A stretch of 64,000 bases of DNA from Eudorina sp. 2006-703-Eu-15 (lineage: Eukaryota; Chlorophyta; Chlorophyceae; Chlamydomonadales; Volvocaceae). The stretch is taken from assembly GCA_003117195.1 (NCBI GenBank), contig BDSI01000034.1:883956-947955 (forward strand), read 5' to 3'. Position 1 is the stretch's first letter; each line of letters opens with the position of its first letter. Below the pieces are notes generated by a model, which had not been told where the DNA came from, made no database searches, and saw only the letters and a program-made list of their open reading frames with translations. A program made the translations under genes and the position numbers. Positions 11,101 to 20,150 of the stretch are shown here, in pieces.

Positions 11101-14100
11101 AGGCCACACACCCGTCGCCGCAACTGACTCCCACACGCCCTCCCCACTAGGTCCTTTCCCTTACCCGCCTCCCCATGGGGTCACCAACAGGGCCACCAAC
11201 AGGGTCACCCACCGGGATGAGCCTACCTGGGGATCCCCCCCCGTTGGGCCCCCCCCCATTGGGTCGCATCGCGCGCCTGTCCCGGGGCGCGGTCGTCGTC
11301 CTGGCCCGCCCTTTGGTGTTTTCCCGTGGATTGCGCCTTTTGCTGTCGTTGGTTTACGCTTCATTGCAGCGTGTACACCCCCTCCCCTCCCCTTCCTGCC
11401 ATTCCCCAACCCACGTCGCACACCCCACCCATCCAACACCCTCGCCCCACCGTGTCCATCAGCGCCGCCGCCCCCCTCTCCGCCGCCCGCTTGACGTCCC
11501 GGTTGGTGTGCGCCACCAGCACCCTCAGCAGCCCCAGCAGCTCCCCGCACTCCTCCGTCAACCGACCCGCGGGACACACCCCCGGCCGGCACACCAGCCG
11601 CAGGGCCGCCAGGTACTGCTCGTAGCTGGTCGCGCGGGGCAGCGCCGCCAGGGTGCGGAGCAGTGGGAGGGCGTGGCTGGCGGCGCGGGAGCCGCAGGCG
11701 GTGCGCTCCGCCTGTGTGTGGGGGGGGGCGGGGGGATGGTGGTGGTGGTTATGATGGTGGTGGTGGTGGTGGTGGTGGAGGTGGGGATGCAGGGGGTGGG
11801 GATGGTGGTGGTGGAGGTGGTGGTGGGGAAGCAAGGGGGGGAGCAGGGGCGAGAGGGAGGGTGGGACTTAGCGGGTAAGAGGGAGCCAGCACCACCGCCA
11901 TGACCCCTAGAGGGCGACTGGGACACATGTCTGATCTACTTCCACAAGCGCGACGTCCGACTTGGTCGCTGTGCTGCGCGGACGGCCGATGAGGCGAAGC
12001 GCCGCTGCGGTGTGATTTAGAGCGGCAGGCAAGGAGTTCGCAGGAGTAAGTCATGGGCTGGTAGGTGATCGTGCCCCTGCCCCTGCCCGCACCCGTGCCC
12101 CTGCCCCGGCCCCTGCCCGTGCCCGCAAGTTGGGCCACGCAGAGTCTGTGTTGGCATCCGTTTCCCCCCCTCCCGCAGGGACGGCCCCCCCTCCTGCAGC
12201 CGCCTTCTCCCTCCCCCCCCCGCCCCCACCCGGCCCACCTGCGCCCTCATCCAGGGCAGCACCCGCTCCAGAGCCGCCAGGGCCCCCGCCACCTCCTTGG
12301 GCTTGGGCTTACCGCTGCACCCGAGGGAAGGGACAGGGGAGGAGGGGCTAGGTGCGGCGGCAGCAGGGGCAGCTACTGCGAGGGGCGTCAGTCACCTCGG
12401 GGGCCTCCAACCACCCTGGGGCCCTGCCGCGCATACCGATCGGTGTGCACAGCTGCACACCCACGTGTGGGTGGGTGGGTGGGTGGGTGGGTGGGTGGGT
12501 GGGTGGGGAGATGTTACGCAGCGCAGCGGGGCCCCCCCTCCCGCCCCTCATACGGCAACACCTCCCCGGACGCCCCCCTGCCGCCGATCAGACCGATCGG
12601 TGGAACCGCACCCTCGCCGCACCCTCCCCGTCCTCCCTCCGCCCAGTCCCTCCTCCTCCTCCCTCAGTTTCATACCCCCCCTCCCGGCCCCCTCCCGGGG
12701 AGGCACTCACTCGAGGATCTGCAGCGCCTGATGCGCCAACGCCTCCGGAGTGGCCGCCGCCAGACCCACCACCGCCTCGGGGGCAGACCGCGACTGCGGG
12801 GCTGAAGGGCGCGCGCCGCCGCCGCCGCCGCCGCCGCCTGGTTGGCCCGCCGCCGCCGCTTCCGCCGCCGCCTCCGCGGCCGCCGCTGCCGCACTGTCGT
12901 ACGCTCGGTCCACGAGTGTGGCGATGAGCCGCAGCAGCTCGGCCCTCACGCCCGCCGCCTTCCGCTCGCGCTTCTGCGGGCCGCGTCCATTAACCCCGCC
13001 CCACCAAAAAGCACACACACACACATACACATTCTGCTTATTCGCGGCTCAGCTTTTCTCCTTGCTAACACACATACACATACACACACATGCGCACGCA
13101 CACAGATCAGCCGCCGGCTCATCATTCGCCCGCAGACTTCATCATGGCGCCGCGTGACGAAGGCCAGAGGGCGGGCGGCTGTACGGCAGCTATACACACA
13201 CTCCTGTACGACATAATCCACCGTGCCGCAACCCTCCCTCACGCGCGACCGGGGCCGCGGAGGACAGCTCCCGGGCTCTCTCCCCATCCCCCGACCTCCC
13301 CCCCCACGGATATCCCTGGCACAAGGTCTCAGTGCCCTGGCCACCCCCCTTAACCCCCCGCCCCCGGTCCCCGCCCCCCGGCGCTTCCCCCCCACCCCCC
13401 CTCACGAGCGCCATCTGCAGCTCCCCCGCCCGGGCCAGCAGCTCCCGCAGCACCGCATCCCCGGAGGTCTCCGCCTGTGAGGGGGTAGGGGGGAAGGGGG
13501 GGAGGGGTAGGGGGAGGGGTAGGGGGTAGGGGGGGGTAGGGGGTAGGGGGTAGGGGGTAGGGGGGGGTAGGGGGGGGGTAGGGGGGGGAGGGGGAGAGGC
13601 GGGCCAAAAGGGGGCAACCTGATACGTGATGTTACGTGATGCGCGCGTTGTGGCCCTACCTGTGTGCAGGGGCAGGGCATAGCCACGTGTGTTAAAGAGA
13701 ACTGAGCCGCGAGAAGTGAAGTCCAGCGCAAGCCACGTGTGTGTGTGTGTGGCTGTGTGTGTTCAGTGTTCAGCGGTGCGAGACCCGGGACCACGACACA
13801 CGGCGCCACGCCACGTGGGTTTCCGCCCCTATCCTGACTCAGCCGTAAGCCCCTGTTCAGTCAGTCTGCTTACCTCCAGGGCCAGAAGGGAGGACAGGAT
13901 GGACAGGGCGGCTTGGCGGGCCTGGGGGCGTCAAGCGGGGGGCGGGGGGAAGAGCGGCGGGAGGGTAGGCAGCGCGGGGTGTGTGTATGTGGGGTTGCGG
14001 TGCCACCGGGAGCCGGCCGGCTCCTCAGGGGGAGGAGGGCAGAAGGAGGAGGGGGGAGAGGGCCCCGGCGACACCGAGGAGCTGGTTTTCTGTTTTGACA

Positions 14101-15837
14101 CCCCTCCCCCTTCTTGCCGCCCCGTGGCCTCCACCACCTCTCTCCTTCCCCCTGCCCCTCCTATATCCTCCCCTCCCATGTCCCCTCCCCCTCCTCCCCC
14201 TCCCCCTCCCCCTACTCCCCTCCCCCTCCTCCACCTCCCCCTCCTCCACCTCCTCCTCCTGCTCCCCACCGGCGCATATTTGTCCTCATCCCGCTGCAGC
14301 TCGAACACCTCCACCGCCAGACGGGTGGCCCGGGCCGTGGACCCAGGCCCGGGCCCCCCACCTTGACCGGCTCCGGGAGCTGTATCCCCCGTCAGCCCCA
14401 GCGCTGCCCGCCAGTCCTCCCGCTCCTCCAGCCCCGACTCCAGGTACCGGAGCACCTTCGCGCGAGCTGAGCCCGCCGTGGTGACCGCACCTGCGCAGGC
14501 CGCCGCCGGGCGGAGGTGGACACACACAGCGGGGGGGGGGGTCGTTACGTTATTACGTTATTACGCATCGTTCCGGATCGTCTACGGCGGTGCTGACTAC
14601 ACGGCATTTTGCTTGCAGGTGGGTGCATTACGATTACAACGGGAGGATCGCACGCACGCACAGCATTGTGGTGTGAGTCTGCGTGGCCAAGGCAGCCGAC
14701 CCGCACCAGCTGGTAGTATTCCGAGCGCGCCAAAAGCGCGCCAAAAATCGACAGCGCCCTTCCGACACCGCAGCCTTCTATTCATTCTAGGGATCGGGCT
14801 TTGGGTTATTTCTGCACGCATACGGGCAAATTAATGGGAACCGCCCGGTCCCTCGCATACCACGCACTCCTGTTCTGCCTGCTTAAATAACACAGCGTGG
14901 GGGGAGGTGGGGGAGGGACGTGGGGAGGGGCGTGGGCGGGCGGGCGGGCGGGCGGCGGGCGGGCAGAGAGGTGGAGGGGGCCGCGGGGGACCTGCCGGTC
15001 GCGGAGCCATCGCGGGTCTACGGCTGTGGCCCGCCATACCGTATCCGCCAGTGGCTGTGGTCTTTGGAGGGGGGGGGTTGCATGGGTGCGCGGGGACAGA
15101 AAGCGGAGCAGTGCTACACCAGGTCGGTCGGTCGGTCGGTAGGTCGGTCGGTCGGTAGGTAGGCAACGGGGAGCGGTGGAGAGCGCGGGGTGGGGGGTGG
15201 GGGGTGGGTGGTGGGGGGGCCGAGTTGGGCACCTGCTGGACGTGATGGGGCAGAGTACGGGACCCGGACGTGACCCGGCTGGCTGTACGTGTTGTGTGGA
15301 GCAGGTGGCAACATGCGCCCAGCAGCGCAGATCCGCGCGCCCCCTATGATCGGCGCACTGCCGGCGGGCGTGTCGAGCCAGCGCGGCGGCGTGGATGGCA
15401 TGCGTGCGCTGATGGTGGTTGTGGGGGTGGTGACGTGACCCTGCCGCGTCAGAGTGGGGATGGAAGGTGGGATATGGGGCGGCATGAGGCTGAGATAATA
15501 GGTGCCGTCAAAGGCGGTGCCCTGCACGACCCGCAGTCAGGCGGGCCGACGTTAGCATTTGTGACCCTGCAGGTAACCATCGACAGCCATTGACCCTGTG
15601 CCCGCGCTTGCCTCCGCCCGACGTCGCGTGGTTCTTCCTGGCCTCTTTCAAGGTGATGACGACGGACGTGTCCCTTTCATCCAGCAGCAACTCCAGCAGC
15701 AAGGGCCCGCTTTCGGGGCTGGTGCTGAACTCATCGAGAGACTGTTTCGCGGACACCCAGGCCTCCAGGAAAGTAGCCGGATCCGATTGGCATGCAGTGC
15801 TGCGTAATTCCACTAACGCCGCTCTTAATTGTTCCAT
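950..15837 (-). CDS. PRKDC: DNA-PKcs (PRKDC) homologue, N-terminal part; gene continues left of window
   Basis: DNA-PKcs is the PI3K-like kinase that binds Ku-held DNA ends in nuclear non-homologous end joining. Twenty-one exons give about 1,290 codons that run collinearly with roughly the first 1,000 residues of vertebrate DNA-PKcs, the N-terminal HEAT-repeat region. Landmarks in order: VAHTNRDVKRAAERGAAAL, VYDAMMSAVLDATRNLNLDY, SQYK joined to DELLVACLGLLL across an intron, SAAAELLHAAALWVVG, and FRQLAVQLVHWYTR (human counterpart QLIHWFT). Extra length comes from Ala/Gly-rich inserts. The FAT, kinase and FATC domains would lie left of position 1. ATM, ATR and TOR were considered, but the ordered landmarks fit DNA-PKcs best. 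Exon phases agree at nearly every junction; the exceptions are noted in the exon entries. Confidence 0.85.
1428..1476. repeat. (CA)n microsatellite
   Basis: An imperfect run of ACACAC with interspersed G or T, in the intron between DNA-PKcs exons 20 and 21. Confidence 0.85.
1501..1803. repeat. Pure pyrimidine C/CCCCT tract
   Basis: About 300 bases on the plus strand contain almost only C with single Ts (CCCCCT, CCCCT units and C homopolymers). The minus strand is therefore a G/GGGGA purine tract starting at the donor of DNA-PKcs exon 20. Such mirror-like tracts can form triplex or quadruplex structures and are prone to length error in sequencing. The long Gly/Glu or Pro/Ser reading frames across it are artefacts. 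Confidence 0.9.
2990..3125 (+). repeat. Interspersed repeat, copy 1 of 2
   Basis: The stretch beginning CTTACGTGGTGTGGTACCTG and ending in a GGCGGCGCGGCCGCG-rich part recurs in diverged form at about 17960-18090. It lies in a DNA-PKcs intron here and in intergenic DNA there, which argues for a mobile origin. No terminal repeats or coding frame were recognised. Confidence 0.6.
3871..3907. repeat. (AGGAC)n microsatellite
   Basis: Seven or so uninterrupted pentamers AGGAC in a DNA-PKcs intron. Confidence 0.9.
5277..5350 (+). repeat. Interspersed repeat R1 copy a, followed by (CA)n
   Basis: The block begins GGATGTTACAGTGGGACC and contains GCGGGTCATCGGTGACAGCC, the core of a family with further copies near 17261, 56114, 56431, 60602 (minus) and 62206 (minus). 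This copy ends in a CA microsatellite. It sits in a DNA-PKcs intron. Confidence 0.8.
6255..10539 (-). CDS. PRKDC: DNA-PKcs exons 9-15 (HEAT region)
   Basis: Exons: 10346-10539, 8533-8809, 8353-8477, 8045-8119, 7150-7227, 6741-6759 and 6255-6478. Exon 9 starts ALVGRLLSLADS and needs one extra base in the GGGGG run near 10395 to stay in frame to its donor (AWG then ALAEPVARIEGE); as written it is one base short. Exon 10 reads CGVVLGAVAAVASRM. Exon 13 (26 codons) has no obvious human counterpart. Exon 14 is a proposed 19-base micro-exon (DVAALS) that alone restores the phase between exons 13 and 15. Exon 15 contains MAAWELYLDLWRALLLLPP. The acceptor of exon 15 is a CAGCAG pair, so three bases are optional. 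Confidence 0.7.
6570..6592 (+). repeat. 23-base exact repeat, inverted partner at 14872-14894
   Basis: The 23 bases containing TTATTTAAGCAGGCAG are found as an exact reverse complement at 14872-14894, both in DNA-PKcs introns. They may be the ends of copies of one mobile element. Confidence 0.7.
7559..7697. repeat. 11-base minisatellite CGACAGTTRCC
   Basis: Roughly a dozen copies of the 11-base unit CGACAGTTGCC and its variants (ACCCGACAGTT, CCGCACAGTT, CCGGACAGTT) in the DNA-PKcs intron between exons 12 and 13. Confidence 0.9.
8211..8244. repeat. (GCTGT)n microsatellite
   Basis: Six to seven tandem GCTGT pentamers in a DNA-PKcs intron. Confidence 0.9.
9113..10356. repeat. Minisatellite of 21-30 base units carrying a copied splice donor
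   Basis: Dozens of units of the form AAGCTGCCCCACCTTCTCTC plus a C run fill most of the intron between DNA-PKcs exons 9 and 10. Towards 10000-10340 the unit gains ACACCACCAGCTG. The right end of the array is continuous with the exon 9 boundary: the exon ends GGGGGAGAAG and the intron begins GTGGGG on the minus strand, and every unit repeats AGAAGGTGGGG. The array thus appears to have grown from the exon/intron junction. The 500-700-codon frames across it are artefacts of repeat length and base composition. Confidence 0.92.
10818..15837 (-). CDS. PRKDC: DNA-PKcs exons 1-8 (N-terminus)
   Basis: Exons: 15612-15837, 14270-14490, 13874-13921, 13406-13474, 12711-12973, 12239-12314, 11451-11711 and 10818-10874. 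The first ATG in frame is at 15837 and begins MEQLRAALVELRS; frame upstream of it offers no earlier ATG. Exon 1 appears to end at a GC donor (GGAG/GCAAGC), the only site giving the phase exon 2 needs. Exons 3-5 spell LSILSSLLALE, LRELLARAGELQMAL and KRERKAAGVRAELL, matching the human stretch around the LALKKK segment. Exon 7 carries the strongest landmark, VAHTNRDVKRAAERG, and exon 8 (19 codons, VSEHLCAQAAEP) continues it. All phases agree. Confidence 0.8.
11735..11823. repeat. GGT-rich tandem repeat
   Basis: Imperfect GGTGGT repeats just upstream (minus strand) of DNA-PKcs exon 7; the His-rich or Gly-rich frames across it are not genes. Confidence 0.85.
12469..12507. repeat. (GTGG)n microsatellite
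   Basis: Nine or ten tandem GGGT tetramers in the intron between DNA-PKcs exons 5 and 6. Confidence 0.9.
13032..13071 (+). repeat. 40-base exact repeat, second copy at 21701-21740
   Basis: The 40 bases beginning TTCTGCTTATTCGCGGCTC recur without a mismatch at 21701-21740. Here they lie in a DNA-PKcs intron and are followed by CA repeats. A diverged inverted copy is visible at about 13688-13720. This looks like part of a young mobile element. Confidence 0.8.
13481..13592. repeat. G-rich GGGGGTA array
   Basis: About 110 bases made of GGGGTAGG and GGGGGTA units in the intron between DNA-PKcs exons 3 and 4. Four or more adjacent G runs make quadruplex formation likely on the plus strand. It is not the algal telomere unit TTTTAGGG. 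Confidence 0.85.
14872..14894 (-). repeat. 23-base exact repeat, inverted partner of 6570-6592
   Basis: Exact reverse complement of 6570-6592, in the intron between DNA-PKcs exons 1 and 2. Confidence 0.7.
15122..15161. repeat. (GGTC)n microsatellite with GGTA variants
   Basis: Ten tetramers GGTC or GGTA in DNA-PKcs intron 1. Confidence 0.9.
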
Positions 15838-16434
15838 TATTATTATTAGCTCTGTCTTTGTCACCGCTTGCGATGCCCGCCGCGACGACACATAGTTCTT
15901 CAATAAGCGTCAATGGGATTGAAATGAAACATGCCACAAACCTTGTTTTGTAAAGAGGGTCTGTTTGGCATCAACCAAGGTGCTGCGTACCGCATGCTGT
16001 GCTGCGCATGGCGCGCGCAGCTGCCTTTCTGCAATCTTTTTCACAATCAAAACGAGATACTATGAACGGGATTCATCAGCCGCATTATGGAACATTGCGA
16101 TGCTGTCAGATGGCTGCATGATGAGTACCATCTTAGCCGGCAAGGGCCGGCAGTATACGTATGGGCGCGAAATGAGCCGCCAACACTCACTCGGACGCAG
16201 TAACAAATGCATTAGATATATCTGGAACAATACACATCTTAGTCTGCCAGCGACCCACATCTTGACACGCTGCAAATCCTCCGACCCACACCGAAGACCG
16301 GAGACCGTCCCGCCGGTCCCACCGTGTCCGACCTTGCACGCACGCTGTCCGACCAGCATCAAAACACCAAACTGGACTTTGTGTGATCTGATGGCACACA
16401 TACACACAGCCCCCGTAGTCACCAACCACAGTGG
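15838..16434. other. Upstream region of the DNA-PKcs gene
   Basis: Lower G+C than the flanking genes and no convincing exon. It should hold the DNA-PKcs promoter and 5' UTR (minus strand) and any 3' UTR of the ORF at 16435-16977. No TATA-like box at a supported position was seen. A plus-strand frame of about 250 codons (15965-16723) runs through it but is opposed by better codon bias on the minus strand. Confidence 0.4.
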
Positions 16435-16977
16435 CTACAAAGCGAACAGATCCAGGCTCGCCGGGAGAACGTGCGTCGGGCGCTCGGCACTTCGCGCTGC
16501 TGCACCGGCGGGCAGCGCCTGGCTCGCCACACGGTCCTGCTGCAGCTCAGCCGTGCTACGCCCCGCATGGGCCACCACCGCCGCTGGCGCCCGGGCTCCT
16601 GCCGCCAGTGCACCTTGGGCGTCACCTCCCGCGGCATCCCTGCGCCGTTTTGTGGGCACGGCGCCGTCCGCGGCGGCCATGCGTGCCGACCCGCCCTCGA
16701 GGCCGCCCGGCAACGGCCCGTGATTTGGGGGCCCAGCGACTGGCCCGCCGAGAGTAAACATGTCCAGCGACGGCAATTGGCAGGACCCAGCGCTGCGGAA
16801 AGTGCGCGGAGTTTCCCAGCGCTCCGCGTTGCTCAGCTCCACTCCGTTATCCGAGCCAGCTCCAGCAGAGGCAGTGGGCCCGCGGCCGTCGTGGTTGCTG
16901 CTGCCGCCGGCGCTCTTCACCTTCGGTTTGTTGTGATGCCAGCGTCGTCGCTTCGAGCCGCCCAACCATGCAAACAT
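16435..16977 (-). CDS. Unrecognised ORF, possible C-terminal exon
   Basis: A 180-codon minus-strand frame starting ATG at 16977 (MFAWLGGSKRRRWHH) and ending TAG at 16435. Third codon positions are strongly G/C, as in the real exons nearby, which favours coding on this strand. The N-terminus is Lys/Arg-rich and a second basic patch, TKRRRD, lies mid-protein, so nuclear location is possible. Two similar motifs occur, LPSLDMFTL in the middle and LPASLDLFAL as the very end. No known domain was recognised. It could be a complete small gene or the last exon of a gene whose other exons in 17-22 kb could not be found. Confidence 0.4.
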   Translation of the reverse strand: MFAWLGGSKRRRWHHNKPKVKSAGGSSNHDGRGPTASAGAGSDNGVELSNAERWETPRTFRSAGSCQLPSLDMFTLGGPVAGPPNHGPLPGGLEGGSARMAAADGAVPTKRRRDAAGGDAQGALAAGARAPAAVVAHAGRSTAELQQDRVASQALPAGAAARSAERPTHVLPASLDLFAL

Positions 16978-17260
16978 TCTCCTTGGGGAGGATGGACAGC
17001 AGGCTCACAGGTACTCGTAATGTTGGTAACCTTGGCACTGAAAACACACCATATCCAGTAATATGTTAAACTACCTGTGAAAATGCGTTCCAACGTATCA
17101 CCGTCCGGCCACGATAAGAGCCGTCTTTACGGATCTTTGTGCCAAGATCATCTCGGTGCGAAAACGCAACCCCTCGCCACCTCAGTACGAGCTCGCGATG
17201 TTGCTTGGCCTACCCGTACGCCAAAAGTGATTTGTACAAGTCCATTTTGCTTTTACATCT

Positions 17261-17310
17261 TATGTTACAGTGGACCCCGCGGGTCATCGGCGACAGCCGT
17301 AGCCTGGTGT
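17261..17310 (+). repeat. Interspersed repeat R1 copy b
   Basis: Contains TATGTTACAGTGGACCCC and GCGGGTCATCGGCGACAGCC, the R1 core; it diverges after about 50 bases into unrelated sequence. Confidence 0.8.
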
Positions 17311-17343
17311 CAGAGGATCGATGGAGGCCCCAACTCCGGTAGC

Positions 17344-17875
17344 CTTGTTAGAACTTTGACCAGGACCAACGATACCACCTCAACGAGACCCCCTCCCTGC
17401 TGCCCGCGTTCCCTGGACCGGGGCCCATCTGGGTCGGAGACGAGGAGCTGTCCCGCCCCGGCGACAACCCGCTGGCAGAGCTGCTGGCCGTCCCTGCTCC
17501 CTGGTAATTAATATACGCCAGGTCGCCTCCTTCGCGTTAACTTGCGCGAAGCTGTTGCTCGACCTCCTGGGTTGGCAGCGGACGGAGGGGATAACGGATA
17601 AGTCCCCGCATCCCTCCAGGAAGGGAAGGGCCTTGCAACACGCCGCCCTGTTCCGCCACGCCACGGCGCATCTGCGGCTCCCATTCTCCCCAGTCCCCCA
17701 GGCTATGCGGACGCGGCTGGCCGATGGCGGCAGCGTCGTGCTGATGCTGACAGCGGCCGCCAACGGCGCGGAGGCCCTAGCGGTGCTGCTGCTTGAGGGG
17801 GGGCCATCCTGGAGCAGCGGGGGGCCGTCGGGGAGTTGCGTCCAAGCACACACTTGTGGCGCTGGGGGGACCTAG
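17344..17875 (+). pseudogene. Coding-like fragment, unrecognised
   Basis: Plus-strand frames here have protein-like composition: about 55 codons to a TAA at 17507-17509 (contains NETPSLLPAFPGPGPIW and NPLAELLAVPAPW), then from about 17526 a second frame with FALTCAKLLLDLLGW and, later, RLADGGSVVLMLTAAANG. The two are in different frames and no plausible intron joins them. It directly follows an R1 repeat copy. It may be a broken gene or the remains of a mobile element's coding region. No family was recognised. Confidence 0.25.
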
Positions 17876-17959
17876 GTGGGGCTGGGGCTGGGTGCCGGGG
17901 GATGGGGCATGGGGACGCGGCGGAGGACAAACCCAGAAACGCGCTCGGGCATACCCAAA

Positions 17960-18090
17960 AGTATTCAGTACCTACCCTTACGTGACGAGGTACCTGCATG
18001 GCGGTGGAAAATGAGACCGTACAACGACACGCGGCGGCGCGGCCGCGCGGCCGCCAAGTGCAACGTGCACCGAGGACCCGACCCATCCGA
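17960..18090 (+). repeat. Interspersed repeat, copy 2 of 2 (partner 2990-3125)
   Basis: Shares CTTACGTG...GGTACCTGCAT, the GGCGGCGCGGCCGCGC part and a GACCCGACCC end with 2990-3125; divergence is clear but the order of blocks is kept. Confidence 0.6.
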
Positions 18091-19984
18091 TACGTTACCG
18101 ACCAGTGTTGCGAACATCAGGCTCGACGTTGTCCGCGTTCACCCGCGTTTGGACGATGTGAGGGCGAGCAAGGGGGCGGGTGTGAAGGCGCTGGTCGTTG
18201 AGTCGATGAGTCGTGAGCGGACGGGTCCTGATGGCGCTTCCTTCCCCCTCTTGCTCGCCGACCGGCCCCAGAGGCCCGTCTCCGCCCGCTGGAGGCTGGG
18301 GCCACCAACCCACCCTGATGTGCCACCACAGAACCTGCGCCCCCCTCGTACGGCGCACACGGTGACGACCACGGTGCTGCGAGGTAGCTGGGGCCCCCTC
18401 GTACGGCAGCTGCCAGTTACGCACCCGGTCGGCCCGTTGCCTAGGTGTGGTTTGGTGCGTCCTCGGGTGGCGCATCTACCTTGCTTGTTGAGAGGCGTAC
18501 TGTCGGGTGGGGTTGTGTGGATGGTGGCACGGCGAGGACAAGCGGTGGCCCCCGTCCTCCCGCTTGTGGCCCAACCAGCCATGTGTCAAGTCAGGTGGAC
18601 CGGTGGGGGCTTTGCGGGTAGGTGCGGATGGTGTTCTGTGGAAGCGACTCACGTGGGGAGGGGGAAGGATCGCGTACGCATAAATATGCTCTGAAACCAG
18701 TGTGGGACGCCGGCGGTCGTCTCTCGCGCGGGTGGCAGCTGTGGGTGCATGGCTCCTGTGGCTTCGAAGGGAAGGAGGTCGGGGTAGCATGCCCCTGCCT
18801 GCCCGAAGCCGGTGCGGTCTCGAGACGCGTCCGCAAGTTGGTGACGCGCGCGGTGTGCTCGGCATTCCCAGGCAGTCAAGGCACGCTACGTTTCCAATAA
18901 TGTGACGCCTCGTGAAGTTCGCGAATTTTCATTGCTCGTGGCAGCTCGTGTCATCGATTGCAACTTGCAGTCAAGAAGCTGGGCGGGACCTCGACCTCTT
19001 GATATCTGGTAATCTTAGTTGGCGTTGCGTAACAAGAGCGTTGGCGTCGAGAGTCGTTCGTGGATGCATCCTTCAGATTGTCGTGTCGCAACGTGGATCT
19101 TTGTGTCCTACTCAGCCATCTATGCACTGCCCGTACCCACTACCCCCATCACCACACCGGCCACACAGGCACACCCCAGATGATGACACACCGTCAAGTG
19201 GACGCCGACATCTTCACCTGACACCTCCTACCACCTCCCAACCCGCAGCTACCACACACCAGCTTCATTGGCCACCGCCAGCCAACGGTTCCTGTCACCA
19301 CGCCGGGTCAGGCCCCTTGCCACCATCTCCTAGATGACACGAACGACCTTGCTCCGGACACGACATCCTGAATGTCGCCAATGTCAGGCTCCGATGATGG
19401 TTCGAGCTATCGATGACACCTAGGTCACATCTAGGGCTCCCAAGCCGGTCACGACGCTTTTGAGGATGTCCAATTGCGACCCGTCGAGGCGCCGTGCCCC
19501 TGAACTACCTACCGAGCAATCAGGTGGTGTCCAGGTGTTGGTAGGACCAAACCAATAGGGGGGATTGCGCTAATGAACTAATGGTTGTGGAAAGCGCGCT
19601 GCAATGGACTACGCTGGTTGATCAGGCCAGTGGAATCCAGACTGCTTACAACTGTACAGAATCAATTGCCTACATGCGCGCAACGCACAACGCCGAAACA
19701 GTCGGCGTTGTGCTCGCAAAGCGGCCCAGACGGCGCCAAGAGTGTACGGCACCAAATCTGGCCAAATCGCACCCTGGAGCCATGCGGCAAGCCCAGCTGG
19801 CTCGCCAAGGGCTCAATCGAACCACAAACGCCCGCAAACACGACAACGGGTTACGCCAGAGCAACCAAAACCGGAACTCGCGTCATTGCACTAGTTCGTT
19901 AGGCCCAACCGCTTCTCAACCGCCAGGTCGTGCCGGCGAAATGATGTGCCGGCAACGGCGCACGACAGCAAGCTCAGCGGTTAT

Positions 19985-20150
19985 CACAGCTCGGCCTCCA
20001 GCTCAGTTTAGCCTCCAAAGCAGCTTTGCCTGCAGAACACCGCCGCCTCCAGCTCAGCGCCGCCTGAAGCGAAGCGCCGCCTCCAGCTCAGTGCAGCCTC
20101 CAGCACACCGCCGCCTCCAGCACAGCGCAGCCAACAGCGCAGTGCAGCTT
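19985..20150. repeat. Degenerate CCGCCTCCAGC repeat
   Basis: Eight or so imperfect copies of a unit close to CGCCGCCTCCAGCTCAG in intergenic DNA. The frames across it look like Ser/Gln-rich protein but have no other sign of being genes. Confidence 0.7.

Noticed and set aside
15965..16723. 252-codon plus-strand ORF
   Set aside because: It overlaps the minus-strand ORF at 16435-16977, which has much stronger G/C third-position bias, and its left half has no coding character.
17876..18694. 272-codon plus-strand ORF
   Set aside because: It runs through an interspersed repeat and has no recognisable domain or splice support.
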